Origin: Ecdyonurus torrentis
Taxonomy: Eukaryota; Arthropoda; Insecta; Ephemeroptera; Heptageniidae
Length of the DNA stretch: 64,000 bases
Reading direction: 5' to 3'
Assembly (NCBI GenBank): GCA_949318235.1
Contig: OX439127.1
Location: 17,791,673 to 17,855,672 of the forward strand
The position numbers and the translations under genes are program-made. Shown here piece by piece: positions 59,246-64,000 of the stretch (its first letter is position 1; every line of letters starts with the position of its first letter). The notes under the pieces were generated by a model. It was not told the origin of the DNA and ran no database searches. It was given only the letters and a program-made list of their open reading frames with translations.

Positions 59246-59514
59246 ACCAAGATGTTTTTATATAGAAGGTGGTATAATTTACCCTTTTACTGTCGTCAGA
59301 ACTCGGTTTCCATCGTAAAACTTCGAATTTTGACATACGTCATAGGAGGTGACTGTAAACAGAATCACGTGGTCTCTCAGGTACAATGCATTATGTACCT
59401 GAAAAAGGAGGAGGGACACAAAATTTCCCCTCTTGTTTTGATTCACCTCCTGTGACGTTTCATCCCTTCCTTTACCTAGGCAAACTACACCACCTTCTAT
59501 ATATACATCTTGGT
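59246..59514. mobile_element. 269-bp MITE with about 26-bp TIR
   Basis: The ends ACCAAGATGT..TATATAGAAGGTGGT and ACCACCTTCTATATA..ACATCTTGGT are near-perfect inverted repeats. There is an inner inverted pair, CATAGGAGGTGA / TCACCTCCTGTG, and a GGTACATAATGC-type palindrome at the centre. ACAA on both sides could be a target duplication. Confidence 0.85.
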
Positions 59515-59519
59515 ACAAA

Positions 59520-60310
59520 CAGAAAAAAAAAAAAAACAAAAAAAAAAAAAAAACATGAATAATATTTTATTTTGAACTTGTCTTATGCTTACGCAAGCAT
59601 GAGTGCTGCGCGGCCAACTCTTTTTCTTAACTGAGGACTATTAGGACTATGTTTGGATTAGTTATAATTTTGTAGTGTTCCATTAGTATTCAATTTCTCT
59701 TTCTGATCTGTAATTACAACAAATATGACATTATTATACTTTGATATCGTATGTCTCACAGAGTCAGTTGCTTGCACCAGACTATTTTAAAGTCTCATTT
59801 GAAATGCGATTACTTCATTTCCTCAAATACAAAATGTTCGATGTTTTTTGACAGTGAGATGAAATCCAATATGACAGATGTTTTAAGTCACACTATTTTT
59901 ATAAAACTGACACTTTATTAAAAATTATTTCCCTAAAATAACTGCTACATTTTAATTTGAAGAGCGTATTTGAGCTACATTTTTACAAATAAAACTCCCC
60001 CCACTCCATTCTCAACTAGACGAGTCTAGCTTTCTAACTTCATGACAGCTGCTTCAAAATTTGACCTTGAGTGAACAACGGTAACAGTATCGTGGGGACC
60101 AGATGCAAAATAGTGCATATTATATTACAAGAGTGTAAAAGATTTTTCGTCAATAAAAATAGAAAAAGAAAGAAAGAAAGAAGAAGAAGAAGAAGAAAAA
60201 AATCAAGACGTGGTTTTCGATTATGTCCGATGAAAGAAACATTGTAGCTTTCCTGATATGATTTTGGCTATAAAAAATAACAATTAAATTTAATTAAAAC
60301 AAGTAATTAA
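59520..60310. other. Intergenic, 3' flank of the channel gene
   Basis: No exon signals. A short (GAA)n block lies at 60165-60200. Confidence 0.55.
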
Positions 60311-60318
60311 GAAATACT

Positions 60319-60324
60319 TTTATT
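60319..60324 (-). terminator. Candidate polyadenylation signal of the channel gene
   Basis: AATAAA on the minus strand, about 125 nt downstream of the stop codon, followed by A/T-rich sequence. Alternatives nearby cannot be excluded. Confidence 0.4.
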
Positions 60325-60449
60325 AAGAAATTAAAATGCTGAGACAAAAATGGTTGAAGTTTAAATTTCAAATTTAAAGTTATCCGACACTTTAGTGATA
60401 CAACACTTAATTGCTATGTATAATATTGCTATATTTTTTGGATTATCTG

Positions 60450-60646
60450 TTAAATGTTTTTATATTCATCTTTCATGTACGCAATATGGATGCTCATTTT
60501 CTTTCTGCGCAATTTTTCGTTTTTTATTTTTTGCTTTAGCATACGGATAAATTTGACAGGCAGGTGTATCAACATGTAGTAAATAAATTCAGCTCCAGTT
60601 AGCAAACTACAACCCAGAAAAAGACCTGCGGTGCCCCCGAACGATA
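60450..60646 (-). CDS. DEG/ENaC last exon (TM2 and cytoplasmic tail)
   Basis: Acceptor TTTTTCAG. It encodes SFGGTAGLFLGCSLLTGAEF and IYYMLI (TM2), then a lysine/arginine-rich cytoplasmic tail to TAA at 60450-60452. The GCS triplet occupies the selectivity-filter position. Confidence 0.95.
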
Positions 60647-61454
60647 CTGAAAAAAAAAATTGTGCAATTACATAATGTATAATCAATATTGAGTCAATAT
60701 AATTGTCAAATATTCAATTTATCAAACTCTACTCCAAGTTATTTATTAATTTAAACCATATTTTTATCGTTTAATAAAATTTTACTCTGCAAATAGATTG
60801 TTATAGCTGTTATATTATATAAATTGTCAGAATGACAAATTGCATTTTTGTGTTACGTAGATATTTTGAAAAGAAAATTTATTACCCAATAAATCATTCA
60901 GTCCAAATATAACATCTCTTCTTAGGCGAGTTTTGCTGTATTTTTCAATTGCCCAACGATATCTTATGTTCATTGGTACTGGTGGTTTCCTGTAATTGCA
61001 AAGAAAAAAATTTTGAATTGCTAATATTTTTGTTGAATAAATATTTTACTTTTGACTTAAATATCCTATAAATGAATTTTGTATATTATTATATTATTTT
61101 TTCTACACGGTGTATAAGTAGACTTTATTGATATATTTTTATTTCCACTTAACTTTTACTAAAAGGAATTGATAATTCACTCACCACAGTTGCACTGCAT
61201 CCTTATCAACGTGGTAAGAGGTTGAATCACACTGCGGCATGCAATTGCATTTATTTGTGATCTCAACCATTTTATCTGAAGCAATACGCACAAGTTTGAC
61301 TTTAACATATAACAATATTGAGCTAAGAAAAAAGTACAGTGCCACTAATTAACGATTATGGAGAAACCATAATTTTTTTTTTTTGAGGAAACTACTGCAC
61401 CGTACCAGAAATTTTGAATAGAGGCTTCCTAGCTACACTTTTAAATGTTTTAAG

Positions 61455-61492
<38 letters not shown>

Positions 61493-63583
61493 CCATGCTT
61501 TTTTTTTTTTTTTTTTTTTGCTGACAACACAAGGTCCATTATAATAAAGAGGTTGAGCGCAGCACAAAACTCGCGCAGTTTATTTTATTTTGTGATGGAT
61601 GTACTTGATTCTAAGCCAATTGATACGATGCCGTTCAACAGCGTTCACCAGTTACGTCACTGATAAGGTGAATAAAAATACTCCCGGTGATATGACATCT
61701 TTGGTGAATTCCTTTAAGCTGCGCGACCTTAGCCAAAACTTTTCACGGAGCATCTAATTTCTCATAATATGGACCTTGCTGACAACATCAAATTTATTAC
61801 TACCAGTACATTACAGGAAAATAAACTTTTTAAAAACCTCATTATAGAGTAAATATTAAATATTATATAATGTTATCTTACCTGCATATTGGGCAATACA
61901 AAACAGATCTTCTATGCTACAATTTTTTACTGTACCTGTTACATAACAAATTAATCATACGCTCATATATTAATGAATCATATTATCATATTAATATATA
62001 TAAATCAAAAGAAAATACATTTAAAATAGTCACAATAAAATGGATCATTTGATTACCTGGTATAAATCGCGGGTAGAAATGAGGCATACATCCACAAGTC
62101 CGCAGAGCAACATTAGCTCTACATCTCATCTCACACAAACCAAAACTGTAAACGCCAGCAACTCCTTGTTCCTCCCCTTCATCAGAAAAGTGACATCTCC
62201 TTTGTTTTGCATTTAAATGTTCTAGCTCGTCAGATGAGTATATGGTCAGTGATCTATAATTTAATTGAAATTTAATAATATTTTAAATCACTTCAATTAA
62301 TGTACATAAATAACAATTAGAGATGTAAGAAATCGCGACAATTTTTTGGCCTGGACTGATTTTTTTTTAGACCGGTTTGATTTGAAGCCCGGGATTCGGA
62401 AAACGAGCCAAAATATTCAAATATAAATATTATATATTTTTAAAATATTGCTGAAAACTGATTTTGAGCTGAAACTAAAAAAACAGCTCTCGACACTACG
62501 ACGGAAAAAAAAAAGTTGTTTTTCTTTATAATTATATAAAAATTGTTTTTTCAACGACAAAAGTCATTGACGTTAATCATGCATTTATGCCATTAGCGTA
62601 ATCATGCATTCATGCTACTAATTGTAACAACAATTAGTATAAAAAATCTTAAAACTACCAAAAACAGTTGAATTTTATAAAAATTGAAAACTTTTTTTTC
62701 TTTTCATTCTTCTTCTACTTTTTTTTTTTTTTTATTATTTTTTTTTTCACGGGTAATTCACGGGCTTAACTTGAGCTGGCTTGTTCAAACTATTTTCATT
62801 GCTATATAATATATATTTTTTTATCATCATCACATAACCATTATTGTCTTATATAACATAAAACTTACCTAAATGTAGTGTCACGTTCCTCACGACTTTT
62901 TACACTAAACGAACGGCTGCTTATTGATGGTATGTCGTTAGGAGAATGGATATAGTACTATCACAAGAATATAGTAATAAAAAAAAAAATATATATATAT
63001 ATATATAATATATGCAGTAAATTTTATAATATACAGTACACCAGCACTTGCAAACATCTCATAAATTTTTATTGATAATGTTAGCTGTAATTTAATAATG
63101 ATCTCAATTTTAATATGCATTTAAAATGTGATCTATGCGACCAATTTTCTTAAGTGCATAATATCGTTATAATAAGAATATTAATATTAAAAGTATTATG
63201 TTATATATATATTAATAGAAATCTTTATTGTATATTATGTACTTACTTCAACATCGCGTTCTAAATTTTCAATCCTTCCGTAACATAACGAGTTTAAATA
63301 ATTACAATTCAACATGGTATTGGAGTCCACAAGATTCGAAGTAGAATTCCTATATAGGAAAAATAATAATATAATAATATACGTACGTATATAATATAAT
63401 TCTCTGGTTATTTCCAAATATAAAATAAATAATAATATTATTATATACTTACAAAACAGCCAGTATATTAGTCAAAACTGAACCATAGGTGTAGCATACA
63501 CCCATTTCCAAAAACACTCTTTTGAAATTTAAATCAGTTGTTGGATCAAATATTACAATTTTACTTCTTAGATCAAAATTCAC
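60450..63583 (-). CDS. DEG/ENaC (pickpocket-like) sodium channel, 3' part, eight exons
   Basis: Subunit of a trimeric, amiloride-sensitive-type cation channel in the plasma membrane. Exons, minus-strand order: 63583-63453, 63349-63247, 62957-62869, 62253-62057, 61935-61882, 61275-61185, 60989-60886, 60646-60450. All introns are GT-AG and phases agree; 966 nt give 321 residues plus stop. Visible landmarks in order: FLEMGVCYTYGS, YYIHSPNDIP, the cysteine cluster GLCEMRCRANVALRTCGC, CSIEDLFC, CNCMPQC, then RRDVIFGLNDLL and VSFGGTAGLFLGCSLLTGAE (TM2 with the G-x-S filter as GCS), and a basic tail. Family members run about 450-600 residues, so the N-terminus with TM1 is missing and should lie beyond 64000. 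HSP(N/D)(D/E)IP is typical of arthropod pickpocket proteins. The exact subfamily is not assigned. Confidence 0.92.
60886..60989 (-). CDS. DEG/ENaC exon (wrist before TM2)
   Basis: Acceptor ATTACAG, donor GTAATA. It encodes KPPVPMNIRYRWAIEKYSKT followed by RLRRDVIFGLNDLL. The RRD(V/L)(I/L)FG pattern immediately precedes TM2 in this family. Phase 2 in, phase 1 out. Confidence 0.92.
61185..61275 (-). CDS. DEG/ENaC exon (CNCxPxC motif)
   Basis: Acceptor TGCTTCAG, donor GTGAGT. It encodes KMVEITNKCNCMPQCDSTSY and HVDKDAVQL. CNC(L/M)PxC is a conserved disulphide cluster of the extracellular thumb domain. Phase 1 in, phase 2 out. Confidence 0.93.
61519..61793. repeat. Imperfect foldback element inside a channel intron
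   Basis: GCTGACAACACAAGGTCCAT at the left and ATGGACCTTGCTGACAACAT at the right share both inverted (AAGGTCCAT/ATGGACCTT) and direct (GCTGACAACA) segments. Poly(A) and poly(T) runs of about 30 and 20 bases precede it (61457-61519). Confidence 0.5.
61882..61935 (-). CDS. DEG/ENaC small exon (CSIEDLFC)
   Basis: A 54-nt exon with acceptor TGTAACAG and donor GTAAGA. It encodes TVKNCSIEDLFCIAQYA. The phases (1 in, 1 out) fit both neighbours, and the C....DL.C pattern is expected between FYP and CNCMPQC, which supports including this tiny exon. Confidence 0.85.
62057..62253 (-). CDS. DEG/ENaC exon (cysteine-rich core)
   Basis: Acceptor AATTATAG, donor GTAATC. It encodes SLTIYSSDELEHLNAKQRRC, then HFSDEGEEQGVAGVYSFGLC and EMRCRANVALRTCGCMPHFY. 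QRRC.F, C...C and C.C.P.FYP are family hallmarks. Phase 2 in, phase 1 out. Confidence 0.95.
62869..62957 (-). CDS. DEG/ENaC exon (IHSPNDIP)
   Basis: Acceptor TTGTGATAG, donor GTAAGT. It encodes YYIHSPNDIPSISSRSFSVK and SREERDTTF, the start of the palm/knuckle segment. Phase 0 in, phase 2 out. Confidence 0.92.
63247..63349 (-). CDS. DEG/ENaC exon (finger region)
   Basis: Acceptor TATATAG, donor GTAAGT. It encodes NSTSNLVDSNTMLNCNYLNS and LCYGRIENLERDVE, variable extracellular sequence with two cysteines. The phase connection on both sides is the main evidence. Phase 2 in, phase 0 out. Confidence 0.8.
63453..63583 (-). CDS. DEG/ENaC exon (GVCYTYGS), first one visible
   Basis: Acceptor AATTTCCAG, donor GTAAGT. 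It encodes VNFDLRSKIVIFDPTTDLNF and KRVFLEMGVCYTYGSVLTNI. (E/L)xGxCYT(F/Y)(N/G)S is the first conserved cysteine block after TM1. Upstream exons were not found in 63584-64000. Confidence 0.9.
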
Positions 63584-63861
63584 CTGGAAATTAATTATTT
63601 TATGAACTTTTGTAATTGTTAACCAAATAATAATAATAATAAAACGAGTATACTGAGAATACAAAATATAGTAGAAAATTTTAAAACTGGGACTCGAAAC
63701 ATTTTGTTTACTGTCTCTAAACTTTCATACTTATACATCAAATTCTAATGCATAGAGTAACCTACAATTATCCAAAATTCGATACAGAGATTTTGCATTA
63801 ACAATATTTACTCTTTACCAGTGCATGCTGGGTATTGTGTACACACGACCACGATAAGAAT

Positions 63862-63990
63862 TTTTACCATTCAAAAACTCGCGCTGAATTTGCAATGTTA
63901 TTCCAGAGTCCCCTCCACCTAACTCTGGGGACTCAGGTTATTCTTATATATGAGAAAAACACGCGCTGGATTTAAATGGTAAAATATTTT
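63862..63990. mobile_element. Imperfect foldback element at the right edge
   Basis: Outer arms TTTTTACCATTCAAAAACTCGC and GCGTGTTTTTCTC...AAATGGTAAAA (inverted), inner pair GAGTCCCC / GGGGACTC around 63908-63935. It lies in the intron upstream of the first visible channel exon. Confidence 0.5.
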
Positions 63991-64000
63991 ATCGCGATCC

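Overview
The window is eukaryotic nuclear DNA from an AT-rich invertebrate, most likely an arthropod (crustacean or chelicerate rather than insect; this is inference). The evidence is split genes with GT-AG introns, a cytochrome P450 of the CYP20 family, a pickpocket-like DEG/ENaC channel, an arthropod-type TATA/Inr promoter, and a very high load of microsatellites, homopolymers, MITEs and LINE fragments. The longest open frames are retrotransposon remnants. Both host genes are visible only as short exons joined by splice sites, and both lie on the minus strand.

Layout. (1) 1-25,230 is a gene-poor region. It holds dispersed repeats, MITEs, an 880-base polypyrimidine tract (17,820-18,700), a TG/TA/CA palindromic microsatellite (12,229-12,513), and two less AT-rich islands that I cannot assign (10,987-11,280 and 20,140-20,440). 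(2) 25,880-28,286 is a broken non-LTR retrotransposon (LINE) just downstream of the P450 gene. (3) 28,907-56,426 is a complete CYP20A1 gene of ten coding exons spanning 27.5 kb. The joined reading frame is 1,413 nt (470 codons plus stop), and every intron phase matches. Its introns are packed with mobile DNA: a second LINE copy inverted relative to the first, a third LINE fragment, a nearly perfect palindrome with 260-bp arms, hammerhead-ribozyme retroelements, a 1.25-kb hAT-like element with a perfect 8-bp target duplication, a 1.2-kb element with arrays of a CTATGAAC octamer, and at least six copies of one foldback MITE family. (4) 56,427-60,449 is intergenic, with two foldback elements. (5) 60,450-63,583 is the 3' part (eight exons, 966 nt, 321 residues) of a DEG/ENaC sodium channel, whose 5' exons with TM1 must lie beyond the right edge.

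The most interesting signal is a group of self-cleaving hammerhead ribozyme motifs: one intact at 33,271-33,315 and two with the same CpG-to-CpA core change on the minus strand at 34,809-34,852 and 51,298-51,350. The intact one sits about 55 nt downstream of a CCAAT/TATA/Inr promoter. It is followed directly by a repeat body whose other copies form the giant head-to-head palindrome at 29,421-29,950. This arrangement resembles Penelope-like retroelement pseudo-LTRs or animal retrozymes.

The two host genes have no obvious functional link. CYP20A1 is an orphan, ER-anchored P450. The channel would be an amiloride-sensitive-type, plasma-membrane sodium channel subunit.
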